The position numbers and the translations under genes were made by a program. Below the pieces are notes generated by a model, which was not told where the DNA came from, made no database searches, and was given only the letters and a program-made list of their open reading frames with translations. From Bacteroidia bacterium (GTDB taxonomy: Bacteria > Bacteroidota > Bacteroidia > Chitinophagales > Saprospiraceae), in NCBI GenBank assembly GCA_018680005.1, contig JAHHJQ010000130.1, positions 1-33,830 of the forward strand: 33,830 nt of DNA, in the 5' to 3' direction. Positions 9,528 to 18,510 of this stretch are shown here, piece after piece (position 1 is the stretch's first letter; every line of letters starts with the position of its first letter).

Positions 9528-10532
9528 CTATCGTTCTTTGATCTTTTTGATCACTTTCTTTTCTATTTTTTTGTGTTCTTCATGCAGCTTTTCGAGTGCA
9601 ATATCCTTGGACATTTCTTTTCCATTGCGCATGTATGTCACTTCCACTTCATCTCCTTCTTCCAATTCTTCAAGTGCAGCCAGTAACGAGGTAACACCAA
9701 AAACTTTTTGCCCGTTTATTGCAGTAATCACATCTCCTTTTTTAAGACCTGCTATAACTGCCGGAGAATCTTCTATCAAATCAATAATTGCTGCTCCATT
9801 CACATCTTTGCCATCTTCAACCATGATACCGAGTCTAGGCTTCTCATCCATATCATCTTTCGATATAAAAATCATATTATCGCCCATTTCCTTTAGCTCG
9901 ATGACTTCTCCATCTTTAGAAATCCATGTATTCGAATGGCCACCTTCGTGTTCTATTATTTCTTTGATAACAATCTTGTGTTCCTTTTCATCTCCTTCCA
10001 TTTCTGGTTCCTCAACTTCTTCACCATTGATATACACTTTGCCATCCTTGACCTCTACCTTAATTTCCTCTCCTTCCATTTCGTCCCCTGCAGCTTTCAC
10101 CATTACCTTTTGCTTCTTGATACCATCTTCTTCGATTTCGGACTTTGTAATAAAGTAATTGCCTTCCTGGTCACCTTCTTTGATTATTGTTATCTCCTTT
10201 TCGTCATCTGACCCTTTCTTAATGATCATCACATTATGATCCTTAGACTTATGCTTTTCTTTGGAAATACCTTCCATATTCTTCGTAACATCTACTGTAA
10301 GTAACTTCATGCCTTTATCGGCTAACTCTTTTTCGTAAGCTTTCATGTCAAATTTTTCCGCTTCTTCCCCTATTAGCTCTTTGAGCTCTGTATGCTTTTT
10401 TCCATCCTTGTCCTCATAAGTGGTTTTGATTGTCACTTTCTCTTCTGTCTCTGTTTGCGCATGGATGGTGTTCATACCAAGAAAGCAAGCGAATAGCGTA
10501 AGCACTAAGGTAAATTTGAATTTAGTCATCAT
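9528..10532 (-). CDS. Exported acidic PDZ-domain protein without a protease domain
   Basis: A 334-aa protein with a signal peptide (MMTKFKFTLVLTLFACFLG..., likely cleaved after HAQ at about 26). A long Lys/Glu/Asp-rich region (27-230) of short alternating-charge segments follows. One PDZ domain lies at about 232-315, with RLGIMVE, DSPAVIAGLKKGDVITAINGQKV and VTYMRNGKE. PDZ domains of this DegQ/HtrA type bind exposed C-termini in the periplasm. No trypsin-like domain is present, so it is not a DegP protease. The last ~20 residues are again Lys/Glu-rich. It is divergent from the histidine kinase at 10731 with a 198-base shared spacer, which suggests it could be a target or modulator of that system. 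Exact role unknown. Confidence 0.75.
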   Translation of the reverse strand: MMTKFKFTLVLTLFACFLGMNTIHAQTETEEKVTIKTTYEDKDGKKHTELKELIGEEAEKFDMKAYEKELADKGMKLLTVDVTKNMEGISKEKHKSKDHNVMIIKKGSDDEKEITIIKEGDQEGNYFITKSEIEEDGIKKQKVMVKAAGDEMEGEEIKVEVKDGKVYINGEEVEEPEMEGDEKEHKIVIKEIIEHEGGHSNTWISKDGEVIELKEMGDNMIFISKDDMDEKPRLGIMVEDGKDVNGAAIIDLIEDSPAVIAGLKKGDVITAINGQKVFGVTSLLAALEELEEGDEVEVTYMRNGKEMSKDIALEKLHEEHKKIEKKVIKKIKER

Positions 10533-10677
10533 ATTATTCTTATTTCTCTAATTATTGAATCGTTCAGCTTCGAAAAATCGAACTGGAGAGCAAAGTTAAT
10601 CGTTGATACGACCGGTTTAGGTTAATGGTTCGTTAAATCGGAACCCTCCAATTTGTAAGTGAATACATTTGCAAATC

Positions 10678-10709
10678 TTTCAAATGTTAAAATTGGGAGA
10701 TTACCTTTG
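10678..10709 (+). promoter_or_regulatory. Candidate Bacteroidota sigma-70 promoter for the kinase/regulator pair
   Basis: TACCTTTG at 10702-10709 matches the TAnnTTTG -7 consensus of Bacteroidota. A weak -33 box, TTTC at 10678-10681, lies 20 bases upstream. The expected start of transcription would fall about 15 bases before the ATG at 10731, consistent with short leaders in this group. Confidence 0.5.
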
Positions 10710-10730
10710 CATACCTAACCAGTTCTATTC

Positions 10731-12146
10731 ATGAAAAAACAAGCCATCATCCCGGTCATCATCCTTATGGGTGCTGCTATGATTGGGATTCTATGGCTTC
10801 AGGCATTTTGGATTAAAAACGCCATTGATCTTCGAAGTGAAAGCATTCGTGAATCTATTTTCGAAGCACTGAATGAAGTATCCGACAAATTAGAAAAGGA
10901 TGAAAATGCGAGTCTGTTCGATGGATTAAACGGATTTGAAACACTCTATAAGGAGTCGGCTTCTGCAACAATTTCACTAACGAACAAAGAGGATATTCTT
11001 GCATCCATTAGAAACAAGTCCAATCGCGATATTTTGCGAATGGAACAACTACCACAGAATAGTTTAGAAGACAGGATCAGCCTGATCTATCTCAAAAAAT
11101 ATATAGAAGAAGCAATGGCTAATCGTGGTATAGACATGGATTTTGATTGGGCTGTATATTCCGAGGTCAAGAAATCTTACGTCATCAAGAATGGGCATTA
11201 TCTAGTCGAAGACACCGGTCCAACTGCACAATCTGCTGCTTACAAAGACCTTTCGAATTCACTATTGAATGTTGCTCTTTTTCCAAAAGATAAAATTGCT
11301 GACGGGAGACTGATGGTTCACTTTCCAGAACTTTCCAATCTACTTTGGAAAAGTGTACTTCGAGAGATTCTCATTTCTGTTGCTTTGGTCGGAGTAATAT
11401 TATTTTGTTTTGGTTATGTGGTCCGTGTTATTTTCAGACAAAAGAAACTTTCTGAGATGAAAACGGACTTCATCAACAATATGACTCATGAATTCAAGAC
11501 TCCGATTGCAACCATTTCGCTTGCAGCAGACTCTATTACTAGTCCAATGATCCTTGGCAACGAAGACAAAGTCAAGAGATTTGCAAATATAATTCGCCAG
11601 GAAAACCAACGAATGAATAGCCAGGTAGAAAAAGTTCTGCAAATGGCGCTGTTAGACAAGGATGACTTCGAACTTAAGATATCGAACATAAACATTCATG
11701 ATATCATTATTCAGGCTGTCAGTCATCTGAGTTTACAGGTAGAGCAAAAAGATGGAAAGATTACAACAGCTTTGAATGCAGAAAAATCTTTCATCGAAGC
11801 TGATGTAACACATTTGTCAAACATCATTCACAATTTGCTCGACAACGCAAATAAATATACACCTGACAATCCTGAAATAACTGTCACTACAAACAATGTC
11901 CCCAACGGCGTAGAAGTTATTATAGCGGATAATGGGATCGGAATGAGCAAAGAGGTTCGAAAGCACATTTTTGATAAATTCTTCAGGGAACACACCGGTG
12001 ATATTCATAATGTGAAAGGGTTTGGGTTGGGATTGAGCTATGTAAAGCGCATTATGACAGCCCATAAGGGGATTATAGACGTCAAAAGTGAACTAGGAGT
12101 GGGAAGTAAGTTTATACTATTTTTTCCATTTCAATTTAACAAATAA
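10731..12146 (+). CDS. Sensor histidine kinase
   Basis: A 471-aa inner-membrane sensor of a two-component system. TM1 spans about residues 5-27, a ~175-residue periplasmic sensor region follows, and TM2 spans about 206-232. HisKA has phospho-acceptor His253 in NMTHEFKTPIATI. The HATPase domain has the N-box HNLLDNANKYTPDNP, G1 IADNGIGMS and G2 GFGLGLSYVKRIM, so all catalytic boxes are intact. No HAMP or PAS domain is evident between TM2 and HisKA. The sensor region has no family I recognise, so the signal is unknown. The response regulator follows after 114 bases, and the PDZ protein gene is divergent upstream. Confidence 0.92.
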   Translation: MKKQAIIPVIILMGAAMIGILWLQAFWIKNAIDLRSESIRESIFEALNEVSDKLEKDENASLFDGLNGFETLYKESASATISLTNKEDILASIRNKSNRDILRMEQLPQNSLEDRISLIYLKKYIEEAMANRGIDMDFDWAVYSEVKKSYVIKNGHYLVEDTGPTAQSAAYKDLSNSLLNVALFPKDKIADGRLMVHFPELSNLLWKSVLREILISVALVGVILFCFGYVVRVIFRQKKLSEMKTDFINNMTHEFKTPIATISLAADSITSPMILGNEDKVKRFANIIRQENQRMNSQVEKVLQMALLDKDDFELKISNINIHDIIIQAVSHLSLQVEQKDGKITTALNAEKSFIEADVTHLSNIIHNLLDNANKYTPDNPEITVTTNNVPNGVEVIIADNGIGMSKEVRKHIFDKFFREHTGDIHNVKGFGLGLSYVKRIMTAHKGIIDVKSELGVGSKFILFFPFQFNK

Positions 12147-12189
12147 GGCTTTCAAGCGTATTAACTTTTAGAAATACTTCTGAAAGCCT
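12146..12189 (+). other. Hairpin overlapping the kinase stop codon
   Basis: AGGCTTTCA (12146-12154) pairs perfectly with TGAAAGCCT (12181-12189). Inside it GTATT (12158-12162) pairs with AATAC (12173-12177). The left arm begins on the last base of the kinase TAA stop. No T-run follows, so it is not a classical terminator. An mRNA-stabilising or processing structure between kinase and regulator is possible. Confidence 0.5.
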
Positions 12190-12260
12190 CTGTATCATAA
12201 CAACCGCTTTACGTAATAAAGCATACGAAAAGCGAAAAATTAACTCAAAAAGAACTTTTT

Positions 12261-12986
12261 ATGGCTGAGAATTCAACAAACAGAATCCTTCTTGTAGAAG
12301 ATGACCAGAATTTTGGAGATGTACTGAGATCATATCTTGAAATGCATGATTTCGCAGTCACATTGGCGACAGATGGAGAAGCAGGCTTTCATGCTTTTCA
12401 AAAAGGTGAATTTGATTTAGGCATTTTTGATGTGATGATGCCTAAAAAAGATGGTTTTACTTTGGCTAAAGAAGTCCGTGAGATAAATAAGGAAATGCCC
12501 ATTATATTTCTGACTGCAAAGACCATGAAGGACGATGTGATTAAGGGTTTCAAAATTGGTGGGGATGATTATATATCCAAACCATTTAACAGCGAAGAAT
12601 TGCTATATCGAATTCAAGCCATATTAAAAAGAAGCGCCGCCAAAGCTGATCCCAGAGAAGAAATTAAAGAATTTGAGATTGGTAGATTTCACTTCAACTA
12701 CCCATTGAGAATTCTTACCCTTGATGGAAATTCAAAAGAAGCACAGAAACTCTCTCCCAAGGAATCTCAGTTACTCCGAATGTTCTGCATGTATAAGAAT
12801 GACATATTACCAAGATCTGAAGCGCTAACCAAGATCTGGAACGAAGACAACTATTTTACAGCCAGAAGTATGGATGTCTTTGTGACCAAACTCAGAAAAT
12901 ATCTCAAACCGGATTCCAACATTGAAATTGTCAATATTCACGGCAACGGATTTCAACTGCTTGTGAAGGAACAAGAAGAGGCGTAA
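12261..12986 (+). CDS. OmpR/PhoB-type response regulator
   Basis: A 241-aa DNA-binding partner of the upstream kinase. The receiver domain (8-123) has the acidic pair in LLVEDDQNF, phospho-acceptor Asp57 in FDVMMPKKDG, the Thr switch in IIFLTAK and Lys107 in YISKPF. The C-terminal winged helix (about 140-235) contains LSPKESQLLRMF and the ARSMDVFVTKLRKYL recognition-helix region. The 114-base spacer after the kinase contains a hairpin but no evident promoter box, so co-transcription is likely. Targets are unknown; the divergent PDZ gene is the nearest candidate. Confidence 0.93.
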   Translation: MAENSTNRILLVEDDQNFGDVLRSYLEMHDFAVTLATDGEAGFHAFQKGEFDLGIFDVMMPKKDGFTLAKEVREINKEMPIIFLTAKTMKDDVIKGFKIGGDDYISKPFNSEELLYRIQAILKRSAAKADPREEIKEFEIGRFHFNYPLRILTLDGNSKEAQKLSPKESQLLRMFCMYKNDILPRSEALTKIWNEDNYFTARSMDVFVTKLRKYLKPDSNIEIVNIHGNGFQLLVKEQEEA

Positions 12987-13091
12987 CCTTTCGGAGCAAG
13001 ATTCTTCGAGGATTTATCTTTTTCAAGAATGTAGTTTGTAAGAATTGTTGACTAACTTTCTAAATCTAGTCAATCAATTCAATACAAAACG

Positions 13092-13502
13092 ATGACTCCT
13101 TTGGTAAAAAACATCCTTGCTGTTGTTGCCGGAATAGCAGCCGGTTGGATCGTCAACATGGGACTGATCATACTTAGCGGTTCGATAATACCACCTCCCG
13201 AAGGCGTGGATACGACAAATATGGAAAGCCTGGCAGAAGGCATGCAAATGTTTAGCCCCAAGCATTTCATATTCCCATTCCTAGCCCATGCGTTGGGCTC
13301 TCTTGCAGGTGCATTTACCGTCGCCAAAATAGCTGCGAACAATCATTTGAAATTTGCTCTTGCCATAGGGGCTTTCTTCCTAATAGGTGGAATCATGATG
13401 GTCGTTCAGCTTCCGGCTCCGTTTTGGTTTGAAGCGCTCGATTTGATAGTTGCTTATATCCCAATGGGTTGGTTAGGAGCAAAAATGTCCGGAAAGACCT
13501 AA
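13092..13502 (+). CDS. Small four-helix membrane protein, function unknown
   Basis: A 136-aa hydrophobic protein with probable membrane helices at about 6-30, 60-80, 86-108 and 113-131. Small-residue-rich stretches such as AVVAGIAAGW and the C-terminal IPMGWLGAKMSGKT are typical of compact helix packing. A ~25-residue extracytoplasmic loop with PPPEGVDTTNMES lies between helices 1 and 2. I recognise no named family, though similar small proteins are common in Bacteroidota. It sits alone between the regulator and the DUF4175 gene. Confidence 0.7.
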   Translation: MTPLVKNILAVVAGIAAGWIVNMGLIILSGSIIPPPEGVDTTNMESLAEGMQMFSPKHFIFPFLAHALGSLAGAFTVAKIAANNHLKFALAIGAFFLIGGIMMVVQLPAPFWFEALDLIVAYIPMGWLGAKMSGKT

Positions 13503-13675
13503 TTTTCAGGTGTTTTGACTGAAACTTTAACTTCAACCACTTGTCTCTTTATTGATATATGTTGGTAATCCCTATATATTTAATAGTTGGCACTTCAACA
13601 ACTTTGTATCATACTTGATCGTATTATCATCAGTATATCAGAGTGATACCTTTCGAATATCTAAGCCATTAGAAT

Positions 13676-16600
13676 ATGATCAATCAAAAAGATAATTATA
13701 CCATCCTAATTGAAAAATTGGATAACTTTATTCGTAAGTATTATATCAATAATATTCTCCGGGGAACACTCTATACTGTTGGTCTAATCATTTTTCTTTT
13801 TATCCTATTTAGTGTCTTAGAGCACTTTTTTTATTTTGGAAAAGGAGGAAGAAAAATACTTTTTTGGTCATTCATTGCTACCTCTGTAGCATCCCTGGGT
13901 TGGTTAATCATAAAACCAATACTTCAATACTTCAAACTAGGTAACATCATTTCACATGAACAGGCTGCCAATATTATCGGAAGACATTTTGAAAATGTAA
14001 AAGACCGATTGCTCAATGTGCTTCAATTAAAGCATCAGATGGATCAGGAGAGTACTACGGATTTACTGTTTGCAAGTATCAATCAAAAATCGGAAAGTAT
14101 TCGACTGGTTCCATTTAAATCCGCTATAGATCTTAGAAAGAATCAGAAGTATCTCAAATATGCGTTACCACCAATTTTAGCCCTTTTGGTGCTGTTATTT
14201 GCAGCTCCCAGTGTCATTACGGATAGCAGTAATAGAATCCTCAAGAATAATCAGGATTTTGAAAAAGAAGCTCCTTTTCAATTTATTATTGACTCGGAAG
14301 AACTAGAAGTTGTGCAATTCGACGATTATCCGCTTCAGGTTAAGATTGATGGAGATGTGCTGCCGGATGAGGCCTATATATTAGTGGATAACTATCAGTA
14401 TAGATTACAAAAGGAAGATGCATCTACTTTTAGCTATGTATTTAGCAATGTGAACAAGGATACTGATTTCAAGGTATTTTCAGGAGATGTAAGTTCTGTA
14501 ACGCAAAAACTTAGTGTTATCGAAAAACCTAATATTGTCGGTTTTGATATCAAAATGAACTTTCCAAAGTATATCGCGCGACCATCTGAAACATTGTCCT
14601 CAATAGGAGATGTCATTATACCTCAGGGAACAGTACTCAATTGGACCTTTGACAGCAAAAATACTAATGAACTTGCGCTGAAATTCGCCTCTCTTCAGAA
14701 TCGTGTAATCGCCAAATCTCTCCAGGATGATTTCTATTCATATACTAAGCGTGTAATGAAGGATGATCGGTACAAGATATTCGTTTCGAATGAACGACTA
14801 CCGAATGCAGATTCAATTTCATACATGATATCGGTTATACCAGATCTTCATCCCAGTATCTCCGTCGAGCGTTTTGTTGACAGCCTTGACAGCAAATTGA
14901 ACTACTTTATCGGAGAAGCATCTGATGACTACGGGTTATTGAATCTCTCTTTTAATTACTCTATTGTAAACGAGAATGGAACCGGTGAAGAATTGGTAAG
15001 TATCAAGCTGCCTAAGCCATCAGATCGTGCCATCCAATATGATTATACTCTGGATGTCAATGAACTAGATCTTCAACCCGGAGATAAGTTGACCTATTAT
15101 TTTGAGGCGTTTGACAATGATGGTATCAATGGCAGTAAGTCATCTAAGACTTCTATGATGGCATTTGAAAAACCAACCATTGAAGAATACGAAGCTCAGG
15201 CCGAAGCTAACAATGAAGACATCAAAAAGGATTTAAAGGAAGCCCTGAAAGAGTCCAAAAAAATCCAGGAGGATCTCAAGAAACTAAAGGATAAACTTGT
15301 TCAGGAGCAGGAAATGAAGTGGCAAGACAAGAAAGAATTAGAAAAGCTCATGGAGCGTCAAAAAGAGCTTGAAAAGAAGATGCAGGAGGCTAAAGATAAG
15401 TTCGATGAAAACGTAAAGAATCAAGAAGAATTTGAACAACCAAGTGAAGAGATCCTAGAAAAGCAACAGCGGCTGCAAGAGATGTTTGAAGAAATACAAA
15501 ATCCTGAGGTCAAGGAGTTGATGGAAAAAATCGCAGAATTGCTTCAAGAGCTGGAAAAGGATGTGTCTTTGGAAATGATGGAAGAGATGCAGTTCAGCGA
15601 TGAAGAAATGGAAATGCAACTCGATCGGATGTTGGAGATGTTTAAACAACTGGAGGTAGAAAAGGAGATGAAAGATCAAATCGATAAACTCCAGGAATTA
15701 GCTGAAAAACAAGAAGAATTGGCCAAAGAAACTGAGACAGAAGAAAAACCACAGGAAGAATTGATCAAAGAACAGGAAGAAATCAACGAGGAGTTTAACG
15801 ACGTCCAGGAGAAAATGGAAGAAATAGAAAAGAAAAATGAGGAGCTTGAACGTCCAAAACAATTAGGACAAGACGAGGAGAAAATGGAGGATATCGAGCA
15901 AGATCTCAATAATAGCAAGGAGCAGATGGAGCAAAATCAAAATTCCAAATCTGCCAAATCTCAAAAGAAAGCGGCCCAAAAAATGAAAGAAATGGCTCAA
16001 GCCATGTCTATGGAAATGCAATCCGGTGAAATGGAACAGATGGCTGAAGACATGCAAGCTTTACGTCAGCTTCTTGAGAATCTCATTGGTCTTTCCTTTG
16101 ATCAGGAAATGCTGATTGACGACATTGCTATTGCCGATATCAACACACCAAATTATGTGAATCTTGTTCGACATCAGTACAAACTTCAGGATGATTTCAA
16201 ATTGGTACAGGATAGTTTACATGCCTTGAGCAAGCGCGTTTCTCAAATCGAAACATTCATTACTGAAAAGGTAACAGATGTTAAGGAAAACATGAAGGAA
16301 AGCATTGACAACCTAGAAGAACGCAAAAAGCCAGAGGCCGGTGACAATCAGCAAAGGACAATGAAGAATGTTAACGATCTGGCATTAATGCTTAATGAAG
16401 CCATGGAACAAATGCAACAACAGATGTCCTCTATGATGGCAGGAAGTCAAATGTGCAGTAAACCCGGAAATACACCGAAAGATGGTAATGCCCCAATGGA
16501 TAAAATATCCCAGGGCCAGCAGCAGCTAAATAAAGAAATGGAGGAGTACAAAGAGGGACTAGAAAATGGTAAAGATGGCAAAGAAGGATCTAGTGAGAAA

Positions 16601-17017
16601 TTTGCGAAGATGGCTGCTAAACAGGCTGCCTTGAGAAAAGCATTAAGAGAAATTCAGGAAGAAAAAAGAGGACAGGGTCAAGGAGATAAAGAATTACAAG
16701 AACTAATTGACCAAATGAATAAAACTGAAATTGATCTTGTTAACAAGCGTCTTCAAAATGAGACCATGAAAAGACAACAAGAAATCCTCACACGCTTGTT
16801 GGAGTCAGAGAGAGCAGAAAGAGAAAAGGAACAAGATCAAAAGAGAAAAGCAGAATCTGCAACACAAAAAGAAAGAAAACTTCCTCCTTCACTTGAAGAG
16901 TATTTGAAGAAGAAGGCGAGTGAAATTGAGCAATTTAATAAGGTTTCTCCAGCATTGAAGCCGTACTACAAAAATCTGGTTGAGGAATACTTCAAGAAAT
17001 TGAAGAAAGCAGGTTAA
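13676..17017 (+). CDS. DUF4175-type giant membrane-anchored coiled-coil protein
   Basis: A 1113-aa protein. Three hydrophobic helices lie at about 28-50, 60-80 and 157-178. A beta-rich, probably periplasmic region follows (about 190-490), and then ~600 residues of Glu/Lys/Gln/Met-rich coiled coil (about 500-1100) with heptads such as LKEALKESKKIQEDLKKL. Length, topology and position directly before an RsbW-like ATPase and ybeY fit the DUF4175 family of Bacteroidota, whose function is not established. A Met-rich patch (MEQMQQQMSSMMAG) lies near residue 915. The 60-base gap to the next gene suggests one operon. The hydrophilic coils could span or sense the envelope, but that is inference. Confidence 0.8.
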   Translation: MINQKDNYTILIEKLDNFIRKYYINNILRGTLYTVGLIIFLFILFSVLEHFFYFGKGGRKILFWSFIATSVASLGWLIIKPILQYFKLGNIISHEQAANIIGRHFENVKDRLLNVLQLKHQMDQESTTDLLFASINQKSESIRLVPFKSAIDLRKNQKYLKYALPPILALLVLLFAAPSVITDSSNRILKNNQDFEKEAPFQFIIDSEELEVVQFDDYPLQVKIDGDVLPDEAYILVDNYQYRLQKEDASTFSYVFSNVNKDTDFKVFSGDVSSVTQKLSVIEKPNIVGFDIKMNFPKYIARPSETLSSIGDVIIPQGTVLNWTFDSKNTNELALKFASLQNRVIAKSLQDDFYSYTKRVMKDDRYKIFVSNERLPNADSISYMISVIPDLHPSISVERFVDSLDSKLNYFIGEASDDYGLLNLSFNYSIVNENGTGEELVSIKLPKPSDRAIQYDYTLDVNELDLQPGDKLTYYFEAFDNDGINGSKSSKTSMMAFEKPTIEEYEAQAEANNEDIKKDLKEALKESKKIQEDLKKLKDKLVQEQEMKWQDKKELEKLMERQKELEKKMQEAKDKFDENVKNQEEFEQPSEEILEKQQRLQEMFEEIQNPEVKELMEKIAELLQELEKDVSLEMMEEMQFSDEEMEMQLDRMLEMFKQLEVEKEMKDQIDKLQELAEKQEELAKETETEEKPQEELIKEQEEINEEFNDVQEKMEEIEKKNEELERPKQLGQDEEKMEDIEQDLNNSKEQMEQNQNSKSAKSQKKAAQKMKEMAQAMSMEMQSGEMEQMAEDMQALRQLLENLIGLSFDQEMLIDDIAIADINTPNYVNLVRHQYKLQDDFKLVQDSLHALSKRVSQIETFITEKVTDVKENMKESIDNLEERKKPEAGDNQQRTMKNVNDLALMLNEAMEQMQQQMSSMMAGSQMCSKPGNTPKDGNAPMDKISQGQQQLNKEMEEYKEGLENGKDGKEGSSEKFAKMAAKQAALRKALREIQEEKRGQGQGDKELQELIDQMNKTEIDLVNKRLQNETMKRQQEILTRLLESERAEREKEQDQKRKAESATQKERKLPPSLEEYLKKKASEIEQFNKVSPALKPYYKNLVEEYFKKLKKAG

Positions 17018-17076
17018 GTTCCTTTTAGGAGAATTTTATAAATTGACAACACAAAATACTATACCAAAACTCGTAT

Positions 17077-17487
17077 ATGGCCTCTGCTAATCCGTTATTG
17101 ATCGAGGAAGATATTCAGGGAATTTCACAAATTGAGACGATAGTAACTAAAGTTGTACATCGATTCAATCTTTCGAATGATATGCAGGGAAATATCCTGA
17201 TAAGCCTTACCGAAGCAGTCAACAATGCAATTATACATGGAAATAAGAACGACAAGAACAAATGTGTAAAACTTAAGATTACTCAAGAATCAACAAAGTT
17301 GGCTTTTAGCGTTTCAGATGAAGGAACCGGTTTTGATCATACCAAACTACCCGATCCAACACTTCCGGAAAACTTATTAAAACTAAGTGGTCGCGGTGTT
17401 TTTCTTATTCATCAGCTCTGTGACGCTGTGACTTACCAGGACCAAGGTAGAACTGTCGAAATGCACTTTCACATTTGTACCCTATAA
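17077..17487 (+). CDS. RsbW-like GHKL ATPase (anti-sigma/switch kinase type)
   Basis: A 136-aa single-domain histidine-kinase-like ATPase of the HATPase_c_2 type found in anti-sigma factor kinases such as RsbW and SpoIIAB. The N-box ISLTEAVNNAIIHGN carries Glu46 and Asn50. The G1 box DEGTGFD is at 81-87 and the G2-like SGRGVFLI at 104-111. It has no sensor or dimerisation domain. No anti-anti-sigma or PP2C partner is present nearby; instead it is tied to ybeY by a one-base TAATG overlap. That pairing recurs in Bacteroidota as I recall. A link to ribosome or stress control is an inference. Confidence 0.85.
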   Translation: MASANPLLIEEDIQGISQIETIVTKVVHRFNLSNDMQGNILISLTEAVNNAIIHGNKNDKNKCVKLKITQESTKLAFSVSDEGTGFDHTKLPDPTLPENLLKLSGRGVFLIHQLCDAVTYQDQGRTVEMHFHICTL

Positions 17488-17936
17488 TGCATAATTCACC
17501 ATCGTTGCATTCCGCCGAAATCATCATTGATTTCGATAGTGCGGATATAGATTTCAAACTAGACCGGCCTGCAATTATTACAGATTGGCTAAAGAAGGTT
17601 ATTGCCAAAGAATCTGGCAATGTCAAAAAGCTTTGCTATATATTTTGCTCAGATCAATATCTGAACGATCTGAATGTGCGCTATTTAAATCATGATACCT
17701 TCACTGATGTAATTACATTTCCTCTTGAAGAAGATCCAATTGAGAGTGATATTTTTATTAGCATTGATCGGATTCATGAGAATGCCAATGTGCTCTCAAG
17801 CTCCTTTGAAGATGAGCTATATAGAGTGATAGTCCATGGTCTGCTTCATCTATTAGGTTTTGGCGACAAAGAACTAGAAGAAAAGAAAATTATGAGGATG
17901 AAGGAAGATTCGTATTTGGCCTTTTTGAAATCCTAG
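17487..17936 (+). CDS. ybeY: rRNA maturation endoribonuclease YbeY
   Basis: Single-strand endoribonuclease for 16S rRNA 3'-end maturation and ribosome quality control. I choose the ATG at 17487, overlapping the upstream TAA as TAATG, giving 149 aa; the longer frame uses a TTG at 17475. The metal motif reads HGLLHLLGFGD with the two histidines and an Asp where enterobacterial YbeY has the third His. As I recall this His-to-Asp change is usual in Bacteroidota, so activity is likely kept. FTDVITFPLEED, the conserved TDVxSFP-type segment, is present. Its TAG stop overlaps that of hpt inside a CTAG palindrome. Confidence 0.92.
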   Translation: MHNSPSLHSAEIIIDFDSADIDFKLDRPAIITDWLKKVIAKESGNVKKLCYIFCSDQYLNDLNVRYLNHDTFTDVITFPLEEDPIESDIFISIDRIHENANVLSSSFEDELYRVIVHGLLHLLGFGDKELEEKKIMRMKEDSYLAFLKS

Positions 17937-18487
17937 TCTTCTTGATATAATTTATAAATCATAGGTAATTCTCTTCCTTTTTGGTCATAATCCAAGCCAT
18001 AACCCACTACAAATACATCAGGTATTTCTATTCCTACATAATCCATTTGAACTTGCGTTTTCAGACTATCGGGCTTTAAAAGCAATGAAGCAATCTTAAG
18101 GGATCTGGGTCTTAGACAACTTGCCATTTTGAGTAATCTTGATGCAGTCAAACCAGTATCAATTATATCTTCGATCAGAATTACATTCTTCCCTTTAATA
18201 TCATTTTTAAAATCCAGAGCTAGTGCCAACTCTCCTGAAGAATTCATTCCATCGTATGAGGAGACTTTGATAAAATCTATTTCCAGACTGACCTCTAATT
18301 GTTTTATCAATTCATTCATAAACACAAATGCTCCATTGAGTACACCTATCAGAAGTACTTCCTCGCCATTATAATCACGATTAATTTGTCCAGCAATTTT
18401 TTGAACTGCTTCATCAATGGTTTCGGACATCAAAAATGGCTCAAAATGTAGATCGCCAAGTTTAACGATTTCAGCTGCTTGAATCAT
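17933..18487 (-). CDS. hpt: Hypoxanthine phosphoribosyltransferase
   Basis: Purine salvage enzyme that joins hypoxanthine or guanine to PRPP to give IMP or GMP in the cytosol. The 184-aa length is typical. The PRPP-binding loop is VILIEDIIDTGLT with Glu106, Asp107 and Asp110. VLLIGVLNGAFVFMNELI forms the upstream strand-loop, and VVGYGLDYDQKGRELP near the C-terminus is the purine-binding region typical of Hpt rather than Xpt. It lies 23 bases downstream of the M28 peptidase on the same strand and may be co-transcribed with it. Confidence 0.95.
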   Translation of the reverse strand: MIQAAEIVKLGDLHFEPFLMSETIDEAVQKIAGQINRDYNGEEVLLIGVLNGAFVFMNELIKQLEVSLEIDFIKVSSYDGMNSSGELALALDFKNDIKGKNVILIEDIIDTGLTASRLLKMASCLRPRSLKIASLLLKPDSLKTQVQMDYVGIEIPDVFVVGYGLDYDQKGRELPMIYKLYQED

Positions 18488-18510
18488 TTCATAAAATTGA
18501 TACTTCTTTT

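Noticed and set aside
9538-10158. 206-aa serine-rich frame on the plus strand
   Set aside because: It lies antisense to the PDZ protein, whose signal peptide and domain are clear. The Ser/Ile/Phe composition is the mirror of Glu/Lys/Asp codons.
12146-12189. Intrinsic terminator between kinase and regulator
   Set aside because: No T-tract follows the stem on the plus strand, and the regulator has no clear promoter of its own.
15180-16980. Repeat-driven or low-complexity artefact in the DUF4175 gene
   Set aside because: The Glu/Lys-rich coding stretch is long but not an exact tandem repeat, and the family is known for such coiled coils.
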